From Tilletia caries (Eukaryota; Basidiomycota; Exobasidiomycetes; Tilletiales; Tilletiaceae): a DNA stretch of 48,045 bases. Below the pieces are notes generated by a model. The model was not told the DNA's origin. It saw nothing but the letters and a program-made list of their open reading frames with translations, and did not search any database. Where the stretch lies: the NCBI GenBank assembly GCA_032718865.1, contig JALUTQ010000012.1, positions 1-48,045 on the forward strand, written 5' to 3'. Position 1 is the first letter of the stretch. The number at the start of each line of letters is the position of its first letter. Of the stretch, positions 10,401 through 21,109 are shown one piece after another. The translations under genes were made by a program, and so were the position numbers.

Positions 10401-11707
10401 CGACCTTGTTCTTCGTCTGCGACCTGCGTGATGCATTCCTTGAATAAGGTACATGAAAAAAAGGCAAGAGACCCGGAAAGCCGGAACGGATGTAGCGAGG
10501 CGACGACGAGCGGAAGAATGTTATTGAGTTACATTAAAAGAATGTTTGGCTGGACCCTGATTTCTGTTCGGTCGATTATCGGGCTCGGACTCTCGGAGGT
10601 CGGGCCTCGAGGATGACTATATTAACTCAGCAGTCGCTGATCGCTGATCATCGGTCACTGTCGAAGGCAGAAGGTTGAGCTGGTTGCTTCACCTCATTAG
10701 AATGCGGTCTTGCACTCTCTCGAGTCTCGGACCTCGGTGATCGGTCTCCATATGTAGCGTTTCAGGAACTGAGGCGCAATAAACTAGAGTGCTTTGCAAT
10801 ATAGATGAGACAATTAATTTAGAGACAGAAGCGGGTAGCTGGCAGCCACCATTATACATTATTGCACACCGACAGGCGTCAATCCGCACAGATGAGCACA
10901 GTGATACACTTCTACCGGAAGGAGGCACGCCGCACGGCCAGTTGGCGTCAGCCTTCGAAGAAGTGTGGCTTGGCCTGGCCATTCGGGCGCCTTAGCTTAG
11001 AAAATGAAAACCCTGGTTCCTGAAACTTGAATATGCGAATTGTTAATCACGCCACACGGCCGGCCGACGCGGGGCGCGGCCTCACGTCGGCTGTCACGTC
11101 GGCGGTCAAACGAGAAGATGCGAATAATGAGATCTTTACGCGGGGCTGCCGGCTGAGAGTTAACACACTGAGACTTACTGAGTCACCACACCAGTGAGGT
11201 GACAAGCGGTCGTCGTTCGGGCTTCACCCATGAACCCATGCCTCATTTGTTATTTCGCATTGGCCAGCTTCAGACGATAACCCCTGTTTTGGTGCCTGTA
11301 ACCAGCGTACCAGCCGTGCAGTCGCTGGCGCTTGCCAAAGCCCAAATGGCATCGCAACAGCTGGTAGGGCTGACCGGGGAAGACTACAGTTCACAGTAGT
11401 CTAATTCATTATTGAAACAGAGTATGTAAAATCAGAACTCAGGAGGTGCGACGCGGGCGTAACCGCGCAACCGCGTAAGTCCCCCTCATCAATCCGTCGG
11501 ACGGCGGACCAGTGTATGTATCAAGCCTCATATGTTCCGGTCACCGAAATGCGGGAGCCCGTGCCCTATGGACTGTTCTCACTTCTCAGTGCGATGAGCG
11601 CCGGGGGCTGATCGGGCAGCGGAACCTACGCCGGAATATATGTATATGGATTGGATGTCCGATGTGATAGATGAACATCAGTCCAAACCTGCGCCCAAGT
11701 TGAAACA
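10401..11707. other. Intergenic part of element B without a recognised gene
   Basis: Two short open frames occur: 97 codons at 10982-10689 (-) and 66 codons at 11199-11399 (+). Neither has a recognisable motif, a splice context or a useful comparison, since the other arm is a copy and gives no conservation evidence. GC-rich blocks around 11050-11110 contain repeated ACGTCGGC motifs. The stretch probably holds the promoter of the basic protein gene at 11708. Confidence 0.5.
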
Positions 11708-12490
11708 ATGCGGAAAGAAAGACGGCAGCGTCTGCGTGAGCAAGCGGCGACGGCAAAGAAAGCAGCAGCAGCAGCGACGGCAGCGGCGGCGGCAGCAGCG
11801 GAAACGGCAGCCCAGTCAACCGGAACGGTCACGGAAGCAGCACACACGGGGGGGTTCAGCCTGAATCACGCTTGGATCGGCGACCATGTGGCCCAAAGCG
11901 CAAGATGTTACGGCTCCGCAATCGGCGCGGACAACCCAACGACCGACGACATACGGCACTCAACGAGCTACGTAGCAAACGGATCGAAGCCCAGCAAAAG
12001 GCGCTTCGGGCGGCGCAGCGAGAGGAGGTGAAACAGGCCCGGCTTCTTGCCAAAAAATTTGTGGAGGCGGAAGCAGCGGTTGAAGCGCCCGACGGATCCG
12101 AGGTGCGCATCAAGCCTCGACTCAGGCGGCCTCAGAAACAGCACCTGGAGGGGTTTGTGGTTCCAGACAACGAAGTCGGCCCACCTGTCAACCGAAGGGC
12201 AGCATACACCAAGTCTCTCTCGTAAGTTAACCATCTAAGTCCTCTGACTTTCAAATTGGGACGAGGCTGACAATAATCATAATTTATCCAATTGTCGAAC
12301 CCTGATCGACGTGCACCACAGGCTAAAGGTTGGCGCAGATCGTCATCAGCTCAATAAAACCATTCGCACCTTTCAGCCCGTCGACCACCACGCCGAGGCT
12401 ATGCTTAACTACCACCGCATCTGCGGCAGGTTAGATTATGGTACCCGCAGGACATTCCTCACACCCCCTAGTCAGCAAAGACGCAGGTGA
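11708..12490 (+). CDS. Basic Ala-rich protein of unknown function, element B
   Basis: Two exons, 11708-12221 and 12322-12490, give about 226 aa once a G7 run near 11850 is read as the G5 seen in the other arm. The start is strongly basic (MRKERRQRLREQ), then a CAG/GCGG tract encodes poly-Ala, then an Arg/Lys-rich helix-forming segment (RSKRIEAQQKALRAAQREEV) and a Pro/Arg region; exon 2 ends with LNYHRICGR and a short tail. The CAG tract is open in other frames as Gln/Arg-rich sequence, so the N-terminus is uncertain; an alternative start at 11640 reads into the Gln/Arg frame. The frame choice rests on continuity into the downstream exon. No family is recognised. The charge suggests nucleic-acid binding. 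It converges on the RGG/Gly-Ala-X gene. Confidence 0.5.
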
Positions 12491-12661
12491 CCCGCCTATG
12501 ACTGATGATCGATGACTGCGTTCTCCATCCCCTCTTCTCTCATGTCCAAGCGGCAAGCCTCTAGTAACCGAAAACACACTTGTACCGGGCACCAGACCGA
12601 CCCATGTGCTTGAAGACTCTGATGTGTGCTTCCGATGGGTCCACAACTGGCACTGACGTCC

Positions 12662-13122
12662 CTACTTCATTACTTTGCCGTTCTCGCCAGCAGCACCAGC
12701 CGCACCAGCCGCATCAGGCGCATCAGGCGCACCAGCAGCACCAGAAGCACCAGCAGCACCAGCCGCACTAGACGCACCAGCAGCACCAGCAGCACCAGAG
12801 GCCCCAGGCGCACCAGCAGCACGAGCGTCACCAGCAGCATCGGGCGCACCAGCAGCACCAGGCGCACCAGACGCACCAGGCGCGCTCGTTTCGATTCGGG
12901 TAGGCGCGACACCGGCAGCGCCAGCGGCAGTGGAAGCAGGTTCCAGGTCGGCACCGCGGCGCCCAGCAGCAGCAACTTGCTTACCGCCTCTTCCTCCTCG
13001 TCCACCTTCACAGGACACAGTCGCAAAAAAAATAATAATTAGCACAGGCCACTAACACTTTTGGTGAGTTTACCCTATGATCTATGGAACGTACCTTTGC
13101 GCGCCACTCCTTTCTGACTCAT
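12662..13122 (-). CDS. Small RGG plus Gly-Ala-X repeat protein, element B
   Basis: Exon 1 is 13122-13095 (MSQKGVARK), the intron 13094-13006, and exon 2 13005-12662; total 123 aa. After the basic start comes an RGG-type patch (GGRGGRGGK), then about 30 triplets of the form Gly-Ala-Ala/Ser/Pro or Asp-Ala-X, ending GENGKVMK. The triplet period resembles collagen-like or silk-like repeats, while the N-terminus looks nucleic-acid binding; there is no signal peptide. The 9-bp GC-rich period leaves all six frames open, and the + strand frames here are shadows. The frame was chosen because it joins a short ATG exon over a consensus intron and lies 105 bp downstream of a TATA box. The frame stays open in both arms. 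Function unknown. Confidence 0.6.
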
Positions 13123-13226
13123 TGTGTCTGTGATTGGGCCAGAGAGGCGAGCAGGTGAGGGATTGGGTCTTGGGAGCAAGAGAGTGGGGATTTGGTAAAG
13201 GGGGGGCATCAGGTGAGAGCGGTTCC

Positions 13227-13232
13227 TTTATA
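13227..13232 (-). promoter_or_regulatory. TATA box (TATAAA) of the RGG/Gly-Ala-X gene
   Basis: On the minus strand GTCCTTATAAAGGAACC lies 105 bp upstream of the ATG at 13122, a usual distance for fungal RNA polymerase II promoters. Its presence is one reason for accepting this small gene. Confidence 0.6.
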
Positions 13233-13239
13233 AGGACTT

Positions 13240-14629
13240 CTACATACACATCACACTCTCGTCCATCGACCATCGCTGAGTGCTTACTGAGCTCCACCCA
13301 CCGGCTGATTTTTCCTTTTTGTTCTTTCTGGCCCCGCAGATCACACCGTAATCAGCTTCGATGCCGTAGGTTGAACGGTGAACCGCTGGAGTCTACCGCT
13401 GTACTGCATGCGTCCTGCTGAGTGCTAACCTTCTTCTGTTCCTCGTCGTTCGCGTCCGACCTGAGGTTGCATTGATTTATGATTCATTGATTGATTTTTG
13501 CAGATAGCTCTTGGCTACTAACTGACTGGCTAACCATCACCTTTCCTTTGTGCTCAAGTCTCGACAGTGCCTCGCTGAGCTGTCTGTTAACCCTCCCGCA
13601 GAGCTCACGCTGAGATTCTCGTTCACTCACATCCTCTCCTTTCCTGTTTCTGTTGCTGATTACCAGATTCTTACAACCTTACGTGTCCGGGTGTTGGGAA
13701 CTTGGGAATGCATTGGGAACGACAATTTGCTGAGAGGAGGTATGTGCTACGAAAACGAAAGAGTCGTGAAGTGACACGTCCAACACTCCCCCAACCCTTT
13801 CCTCCTGCCCCGTTCTCAACTCTTCCTTCGAGTTTCCAGCCCTTTTCTCACTTTTCAGTTCTTGACAGCAGCACTCTGCACGCTACACTCTGCACTCGCT
13901 GACTGTTTTCTCTTCACAAACCGTAATCACCGTTGACCCTCTCTCTTTCTATCTTCGCCGCTGTGACCATGATTTGATACAGTACTGCAACGGCCAACGG
14001 ATTGCATACCTCAGGGCTCAGCAGACAGCAGCTGCTCTTGATATTGGAGACCTGCATATTGTGCCCGCGTTTGTGCTTGCTCGCTGACCTCTTTCAAAAT
14101 CTGACTGAATGCTGAATTTCCCTTAGGAGTCAGGGCTCAGATGCACCAGTGTTGATCGAATCCTGTTTGTCTGCAGCAACTCTTCAATCTGGAGTCTGGG
14201 CTCTGACTGTCATTTTTCATTTTCAGCAGTTACAGGTGGGCGTGGACGTGGACCCGGGACAGCCGACAGACATGGGCCATCGCTGTTGCGTCTTCTCCAT
14301 GACTTGAGGCAAGCCCTCAAGCCCCTCAACCCTCACCCACAGCACACAGGCCACACTCCACAGCATCTTCCATCGACCATATTTGCGGCACGCTCGGCTG
14401 GTATCCCTGTTCGACTCGGCTCCCTTTTTTTCCGCTCGACTTACTCTGATGCGATCATGCACCCGCCACCCAGCACCCCAGTCCATACTCCATAGACTGT
14501 GGTTGCATCTCTTCCCTCAATACATAGTTGACATTGAATAGAATCTGATTCATTCATTCATTCGTTCATTACTGACTTGTGTGCGAGGCCTGAGTGCGAG
14601 CTGCAATGGAAGAAGGGGTATGGGTGAGC
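13240..14629. other. Long segment of element B without a recognised gene
   Basis: Short frames (74 codons at 13550, 87 codons at 14486-14223 on minus, others) have no motifs and are interrupted. The sequence has a mild T/C bias with repeated CTGAGTGC and CTCTGCAC-like words near 13860-13910, and a run of four ATTC repeats (14552-14570). I see nothing assignable. Confidence 0.5.
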
Positions 14630-14765
14630 CCTGCGCGCGGTCTGCGCGCGCCCCAGGGCTCGCGCGGGGGTGCGCGACCACCGCACGAACGCTGCGGCGC
14701 GCAGACTTCGCACGGAGTCAGTGTGCGGGGTCCTCGCACGGTGCTCGCGCACCCCCGTGCGACTG
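14630..14765. repeat. GC-rich hairpin-forming block near the right end of element B
   Basis: The block is rich in GTGCGCG and CGCGCA words. GGGGGTGCGCGA near 14667 is the exact reverse complement of TCGCGCACCCCC near 14744, giving a 12-bp stem with a loop of about 65 nt; further inverted words (TGCGCGCGG, CGCGCAGAC) lie inside. It sits about 190 bp from the right terminus. Confidence 0.6.
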
Positions 14766-14877
14766 ACTACCTAATCCCCGATGAATCTACACTCCCTTTG
14801 GCGTCGGAAACCTCTTGACTGAGTCCCGTTCCTCTCCGTTCCGAGGGGCCCGGGAGATTCCAACTGAGCTGAAGCTG

Positions 14878-14956
14878 AAGAAGCGAAAAGCGAAAAGGGA
14901 AAAAGCGAAAAAGGGAAAAGGGAAAAAGCGAAGGTGGTGAAAACGGCGTTCCATAG
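14878..14956 (-). repeat. Right terminal inverted repeat of element B
   Basis: An array of GCGAAAAGGGAAAAA units (14880-14930) is followed by GAAGGTGGTGAAAACGGCGT and then CCATAG. This is the reverse complement of the left end at 5780. TTCG follows at 14957-14960. Confidence 0.9.
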
Positions 14957-14960
14957 TTCG

Positions 14961-15386
14961 CCAGCACTCAGTACTCAGTCTCAGCAAAAAGTTGCGGCGG
15001 TTAACCAGAGGTATACCGTCGGCTGTATCCATGCCTCTGTAACGCCGGTGGTTAGCCTCCGACTTTATCGCTGGATCGCCGCTGGTTTTTGCTCACTCTG
15101 TCCGGTTGGCCGCTGGTCACCATCTGAGCGAATAAGACTCGTTTCTACACCCGGCGGTTCTCGGCGGCAGCTCAGCGGCTATGCCGCTACCCCATCCTCA
15201 CCGCCTCACCGTTCCTGGCGGCGTCACCCATTTGTCCGTCTGTGCGGACACCCGTCCGTCCTGCCTCAGGTTGCAGCGCCTGTCCCTACACTCTGCCAGC
15301 CTGCACACGGGTGACTACATCCTCAGCGTGCCATCTGTTCTCGTCACTCCTGTTTAGAAATCGCGTTAAACGACGTTGTTGCGTCT
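14961..15386. other. Segment between element B and the LINE
   Basis: No gene, RNA or repeat is recognised. It is moderately GC-rich with many GCGGC/GCCGC words and no long frame with recognisable content. Its right limit is set at a run of eight T, which on the minus strand is A8 and could be the 3' tail of the LINE. Confidence 0.4.
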
Positions 15387-15923
15387 TTTTTTTCACGATC
15401 ACCTTGCTCCATTTTGGCTGCAGGGACGGTTCGGACTTAACATAAAAATTCCACGTGGGCTTCGCTAACCATTCGCGGGGAGAAACGGCTGTTGCCAACC
15501 AGGGGCGGGTTTTTTGTACATGGGGTATCCATTGCTTATTTTTGGCGGATGGGAAAGATTGTGGAGAGCAAGATGCCAATGTGGACAAAGCAATAATGGG
15601 GACACGTCAAAGGGGGTATAAGGGGTGTCGGTCGCCAAATCGACCTCTATGCTGTTCCAATCCATCATCCCAAAGTCTGGCTCAATCCCGATAGCACCGC
15701 AGAGAGGGTTCCTTCAGCCTCCGCATTGGCGGCCGTTATGGGTTCCGTGCATACGTTGCCTGGTATCGAGAGATTGGGGCGGTAGGGTGAACGAGGTGGC
15801 CTAGAGCTGTGGGCCGGTACCCTGCTTGAGGATGCTGGATCGATGTGGCGCCGAGATCTAATCGTTGATGTGTCATGTGCCGATGTAGCGACCGTGGATT
15901 TTGGGAAGGAAGATTGATGGTAG

Positions 15924-18900
15924 TCAAAAGAAAGTGAAGGAAGGGCGGGGATCGTCCTGAGATGGTAGGTGTGCAAAGGTTGAGTTTTGAAGCCAGGTTT
16001 TTGGTGAACAGGTGCAGGGAGTTGCTCCCTTTGCGCGCGGCTCGAGCTCGGTGTCGGGTCAATGCGATCGCGATGCCTTCCGATATCGTGAGCTGAAGCG
16101 ATGATCTGAACCGGGAGGCGTCCACGAGAGGTAACGTGAAGGTGCCTGTGTCCTTGAGGCGCTGAAGGGCTGGCCGGCGAAGTGTTACGATCAAGTGGAT
16201 CACGGCGGTGCGCCATAGTAGGAGTCGGGGCCGGTGGTTGGGGTGGGAGGGCCACCCCAGGGCAACCTCGGCGGCGTCGATCGGCGGATTGAATGCGACC
16301 CCTAGGGCGTGGAGCGTGGTAAGGAAGAGCACGGAGTAGACCCCGGAATGGGTTTGCAGGAATTCCGGGGCACTCCGGGCAGAGTTCCGGCGGTACCCGG
16401 AACCCGGAATGCTAATTTTTCAATTTTTTTGTCAGTTTAGTCCTTTTTAAGCAGGAAGCCGGAATTTCCTGGTACCGCTCAGCCGGAATGCGGAATAGAT
16501 CTTGCTTTGGCCGTAACTTTTTCTTGCGGAATGCGGAATCTGTGGTCAGACAAGCTCATTCTCCCGAAATTCCGCCGGATTCCGGGAGATTCCGGGGGGG
16601 TCACGTGATGTGGGGTCTCATTCGGGGTTTCATTTATCAATGAGACTCTCCGGCGAGTTTCACATATGAGGAGACCCAGTCTTGTGGTCTCAACAGGACA
16701 CATGAGGCTTGAAGAGGAGCAAATTGACGCGAGTGAGGCATCAAATGGCCAATGCAGAGCTTCAATGTAGACTGTGGACGAGTACAAAGCCGATTTAGAA
16801 AGGGGTCGACTCGTTTTCATATGATCTTGCGACTGCGGAGGAGAGTCCCGGAATCCGGCGAAATTCCGCATTCCGGGAGCTGCAGAATGCGGAATCGAAA
16901 ATTGATCAAAGCCTAAATTTTGACGGAAGCCGGAATTCCAGATGTACGAATTTGAATCTTTCCCCGGAATACGGAGCTCTGCGCCCGAAAGAAGAGTAAT
17001 TTAACCGGAATGCGGAATGCCCTGAGAGGCCCCGGAATTGCTGCGGAGGTCCTCCCCGGAGTGCGGAAATTCCGGGGCACTCCGTGCTCTTCCTTAGAGC
17101 GTGGTTAGGGCCGCGTCCCACAGCGTCAAGGCGAAAGAGCAGATTAAGAACGAGTGCTCAGCGCTGTCGTAGCCGGAGCAGGAAGGGTGAGGGCAGGGGA
17201 GGGCCGTTGCTTTGTCTGTGGCCAGCCATATACGCTGGTGCATCCAGAGGAAGCAGTCCGCAATGGCTGCGCTGGGCAATGTGCATTCGTGTAGCTCCTT
17301 CCAAGCCCGGGACCAGTTTGCTGTGGTGACGGTCGTGGAAAGGTGGCTGGGCCACGGGGGGGGGCATGACTGGTGTGGCCAGTCCCAGGTCGCGCCGTGT
17401 CAGGCGGGTCGAGACTTCGTGCCATTGTCGGCTTTGAGGGAGGACGAGGTGCCAGGGGAAATGTGTTGCGTGGGGATCGCGTGTGCGTGGTCGCTGGAGG
17501 GTAGGGTCTGAGATGTCGTCGAAAAGGCCGGTTGACGACGCCTGGAGCCGGGAGCGGAGTTTCAGTGGCTGGGATTTCCAGTATGAGCCGAACATGAGGC
17601 CCATGTGCGGGCCTTTGGGGTCGGCGGAGGCGCCAGGGCGGGGTACGAGGTTCCGCTGGCAGGCTGGTGGCCCGGGTGGGGACAGTGGCCAGGCAGGCGA
17701 GAAGGTTTGGGCTCGTGTGGTCGGGGACGATTTCCACAGGATATCCGACCATGTGATCCATCCGCGGTTGGCTACTGTGTGGTAGCTGTCTGCGGTCCAT
17801 GGTGAGGGTAAAGGAGGTGAAGCGCCTTCCAGGAACCAGGGGAGCTCGAGTAAAGCGGCGGTGTCCAGGTTCGCCCAGTCGGAGTCGAGGTGAAGGTTTG
17901 TGTTTGCCAGGGCGTGGAGTAATCGACCCCAGAAGCCTGCGGCTCTCGTTTCGCGTCGTTTGAGGGTCTTGTGAAAGATGCTCCGGGGGAGAAGGAGGGC
18001 TGCCGGGGAGCATTTGTATCGACTGTGAAGCTCCCAGGCGAGACCTTCTCGGAGCCACTTGCCAATGTTGTCTGTTCGGAGTAGGTTGTGGGAGAGGAAG
18101 GTCATGGACTGAGCTGTGAACATGTGGTCTGGGTGTATCAGTCCCAGGCCTCCCAAGTGTCTGGGGGCACTGAGGACCGTCGTTCCGAACCACGGCTTGT
18201 CCCCTAGGTACAGATATTTGCATGTGGCTTCTGTGATGAGGGAGCGGGAGTTGATTGGGAGGCCTCCTGTCGAGCTGTGATGCCAGAGCATGGGTGTGAT
18301 CACGCTGTTGCATAGGCGCGTGCGCAGGATAAGGTCGGTGTTAGCCTGCTCTAGGTTTTTAATGCGTGTCCCAACTGCGTGGAGTCGGTCGCCATAGGCG
18401 AAGGGGCAAGGTAGCCCTTGAGGAGCAGTGTTGACAGGGTGTCCCAAGTGGGTGAGTTCGTCCTGGTATGTTTCGAGTTCCTGGAAGCCAGCATGAAGCA
18501 TAGCGGAACGAGGGGAGACGTTTTCAACGCTCGAGTGGGTGGGATGTGAGATCTCCACAAAGCCACTTTTGTTTCGGTTCAGACGAGCTCCGCTCGCAGT
18601 TTCGTATATCCTGATGGCCTCAAGTATCTTTGGCCATTGGGTGATACCTTGGTTTCCTCCGGGCATGAGGATCGCCACGTCGTCCGCGAAGGCTAGGTAC
18701 GTGGTACGGCCAAGACCTGGGACTGTAATGCCAATGTTAAGGTCTGTGAGCAGGTCCAGGAGTGGTTGCAGGGAAACGTTGTATAGCGAGCAAGAGAGGG
18801 GGTCACCCTGTAATGCTCCAGCTCGAAGGGGGACCAGGTCGGTGAGATGTCCATTGATCGATACTTGAAGGTGAGGTGAGCTGTATAGCGATTGAAGAAG

Positions 18901-20922
18901 ACGGAGGAAGCTGGGGGGGCATCCTGCGGTCGTGAGCGTGGCCCACAGCCAGGGGTGTCCCACGCGATCGTACGCCTTCTGTTGGTCTAGTAGAAGGAGG
19001 AAGAAGGAGGTTGGCTGCTCGGGCTGGGTTTGGTTTGAGAGGTCCTGTGGTTGCGAGAGGATCGAGTGGGGGCGGTCCTGTCCGAAGTGGTCAATGATGC
19101 CCTGGAGAGTCCCCGAGATTAGAGATGTCCGGCGGCCGGGCATGAAGGCTGCCTGGTTCCATGGCAGGGCGTGGCCCGTTGCTGTTTGGAGGCGCTGGGC
19201 CGCCATTCTTGTTATGGTTCGGATCGTGGTGTCCGAGACGGATATCGGTCTGTAGTTCGCCAGGTCAGCCTTGTCGCCCTTCTTGTGGAGTAGGGTGGTT
19301 TGGAGGAGTACGTTGAGCGGTTGACCATGCCGCATGCCCTCGGCGAGGCTGAGAAGGTGGGGTCCCGTTGTTTTCAGCGTAAGGGTGAGGAAGGAGTAGC
19401 CCAGGCCGGTGGGTCCAGGGGAGGAGTACGGGTTGGAGGCTCGGATCGCTGATGTGAGTTCCTCCTTTGTGAATGGGGCATCGAGTAGGTTGATGTCCGC
19501 CAGTGAAAACCGTGTGTGGGAAGCTTGAAGGAGGCGAGCTTGGCACCAGTCTTGGGAGGGGTGCTTCGGTGGTATGGAGTATAAGTCTGCAAAGAAGGCG
19601 TAAGCTATCCGTCGCATAGAGTCTGGGTCTGTTGTGGTTCGGCCCTGATTGTCTCGTAGGCGGGATATGGTGTGGGAACCGCCAGTTTTTGTGAGGGAGG
19701 TGGTTATCCATGACGATGGGCGAAAAACGTTGAGGGTCTTCTGGTTTGTCGTTCTGATTGCGGACGATGTGTGTACCTGTTGTCGTGCTTTGTGAAGGCG
19801 TGACATTAGAGATGGGAGCTTGAGAGCTTCCGAGGGGTCTGGAAGGAAAAGGGCTTTAATTTCTTGTTCCAGGGTCGTCACGCTCTCTCGGAGAGACAAG
19901 AGTCGTTTGCCGACCCGGGTTGATTCGGTGCGGGCTACGTCCCGAAGTCGGAGGATGTAGTTCTCCCATGTTACCACTCGATCGTTGTCCCGTATATTGG
20001 TGGGTGGTGGGCCGATTTCCGCGCATGTGTTTAGGATCGTGTTGCAGAATTGAAGGTCGTTCATTATGCCGGGGTGGAGGGTCCAGGGGTGGGTGTGGGT
20101 ATTTGGTTCTTTTTGCAAAGGCGACGTTGAGGGAAAAGCTAACCGCCGCCGCGTGGTGGTCCGACGATGTCGGTGTGAAACGAGGATGTTTTTGAGAAGG
20201 GGAGGAGGCGCCTGGATGCCCAGATGGAGTCAATGCGTTTCGCGGACGTGATCCGCCCTGCCGCATTTAGGACGATGCGGGTGTATTGGCGGTGTTCAGG
20301 AAAGATGTATCGGTAGGTGTCTTCGACGTCCAGTGGGATGAGTGAAGGGGCGATCAGGTGCCATGGGCACGAGCAGGTGGTGCCGGTAAGGGAGTCTCGG
20401 AGTGGGGAGGGGGGTAGAATTCCAATCCGCTCCGATGATTGTGTCAATCGATTTGTGGTAGAGGTCCCGAGCTCGGGGCCACTCGGTATCCCAGAACGAT
20501 AGGTCGGTGACCGGGCCGTGTATGGACCAGAGGTCGATAGTCGTGATGGCCGCGGACCCCGTACCGAGCGGTCGAATCGTTGCTTCAGCGTAAGCCCATC
20601 TTGGGCCATGGGCGGCGGTAGTGGGCTGTACTGCGGAGGTGAGGAAGAGGATACCTGCATCCGATGTCAGGATGGCGCGGTAGGAGGAGTGGTAGAAGGT
20701 ACCTAAGATGGTGGATAAGGCGTGGTCATCTGTGATGGTGATGGGTTCTGTGATAAAGCATTCCTGGAGGAAGATGATATCAGCGTTGGCCAGAGCAGAG
20801 TCTTTGGTTAAGAAGATGTCAGCTAAACGTCGGCGGAGGCCAGCTTTTCCGCAGTTGAAGGTTGCTACCTTCAGTGGCTTTGTTTCTGTCGGGGTTGCAG
20901 AGACAAGTGTCATTGTGCGCAT
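15924..20922 (-). pseudogene. LINE ORF2: endonuclease-reverse transcriptase, broken
   Basis: The endonuclease starts LKVATFNCGK after an ATG at 20922, with FLQECF, GADWN, RIDSIWAS and SDHHAA marking the catalytic and DNA-contact motifs. The reverse transcriptase lies in a 986-codon frame (20118-17158): SSPGPTGLGY, NYRPISVS, LLLLDQQKAYDRV (Asp codon 18987-18985), GALQGDPLS and LAFADDVAI (FADD at about 18690-18679). After a C9 run near 17358 the frame moves to one ending with a CX4CX7HX4C motif (CPHPSC...HSFLIC), then ALTTL, where the hAT element splits the gene; it resumes as HALGVAF and stops at 15924. Breaks at the GADWN segment and just after SDHHAA are the same in both arms, so they look like real decay. 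The enzyme would nick DNA and reverse-transcribe LINE RNA. Confidence 0.88.
16312..17104. mobile_element. hAT-type MITE inserted in LINE ORF2
   Basis: The 777-bp element 16320-17096 has 18-bp inverted termini TAAGGAAGAGCACGGAGT, which fit the hAT end pattern YARNG. It is flanked by the exact 8-bp duplication GAGCGTGG (16312-16319 and 17097-17104), the hAT hallmark. The interior has no transposase but many copies of CCGGAAT, GGAATGCGGAAT and CCCCGGAAT concentrated near both ends, resembling hAT subterminal binding motifs. Removing the element and one duplication rejoins the LINE reading ...ALTTL-HALGV... in frame. Confidence 0.95.
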
Positions 20923-21109
20923 ACAGCCTGTCGTGGTTGTTAGGATCAAGCTAATCAGTGTTTTGAAAAGGAGGCGTACTGCATTCCAGAGGGCATATGG
21001 ACTACGTGGCCGTTTGATTGGCTTATTTGTCCGGTAAGGGGCATAGAAGGATTGTGTGTATGGGGACCAGACTCCGTCTGGTGTGGGGTGGCACGAATTT
21101 GAATCATGG

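Larger units (their letters stand above)
5776..14960 (+). mobile_element. Element B: 9.18-kb integrase-type DNA transposon with TTCG target duplication
   Basis: The element proper is 5780-14956. Both ends carry the inverted repeat CTATGGAACGCCGTTTTCAC followed by an array of GCTTTTCCC/CCCTTTTCGC units. TTCG flanks both ends (5776-5779 and 14957-14960). Inside are four predicted genes: an HTH-DD35E integrase (+), a C2HC zinc-finger protein (-), a basic Ala-rich protein (+) and an RGG/Gly-Ala-X protein (-), arranged as two convergent pairs. A 4-bp duplication and a retroviral-type integrase fit the broad GINGER-like class, but the ends do not look like textbook GINGER termini. The cargo genes are unknown to me. 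Confidence 0.88.

Noticed and set aside
10134..10454. 106- and 187-codon Ser/Pro/Leu frames upstream of the zinc-finger gene
   Set aside because: They are low-complexity translations of CT tracts, better explained as promoter and leader.
12675..13055. Pro/Ala-, Ser/Thr- and Leu/Val-rich frames opposite or out of frame with the Gly-Ala-X gene
   Set aside because: They are shadows of the 9-bp GC-rich period and lack a start exon or splice context.
14961..15386. tRNA or other small RNA gene (SINE-like) next to the LINE
   Set aside because: I found no A/B box pair or cloverleaf on reading either strand.
16479..16871. 130-codon frame inside the hAT element as a transposase
   Set aside because: No hAT dimerisation or catalytic motif; the length and repeated CCGGAAT words mark noncoding MITE sequence.
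17483..19255. Plus-strand frames opposite LINE ORF2
   Set aside because: Antisense shadows of the reverse transcriptase frame; no motifs.
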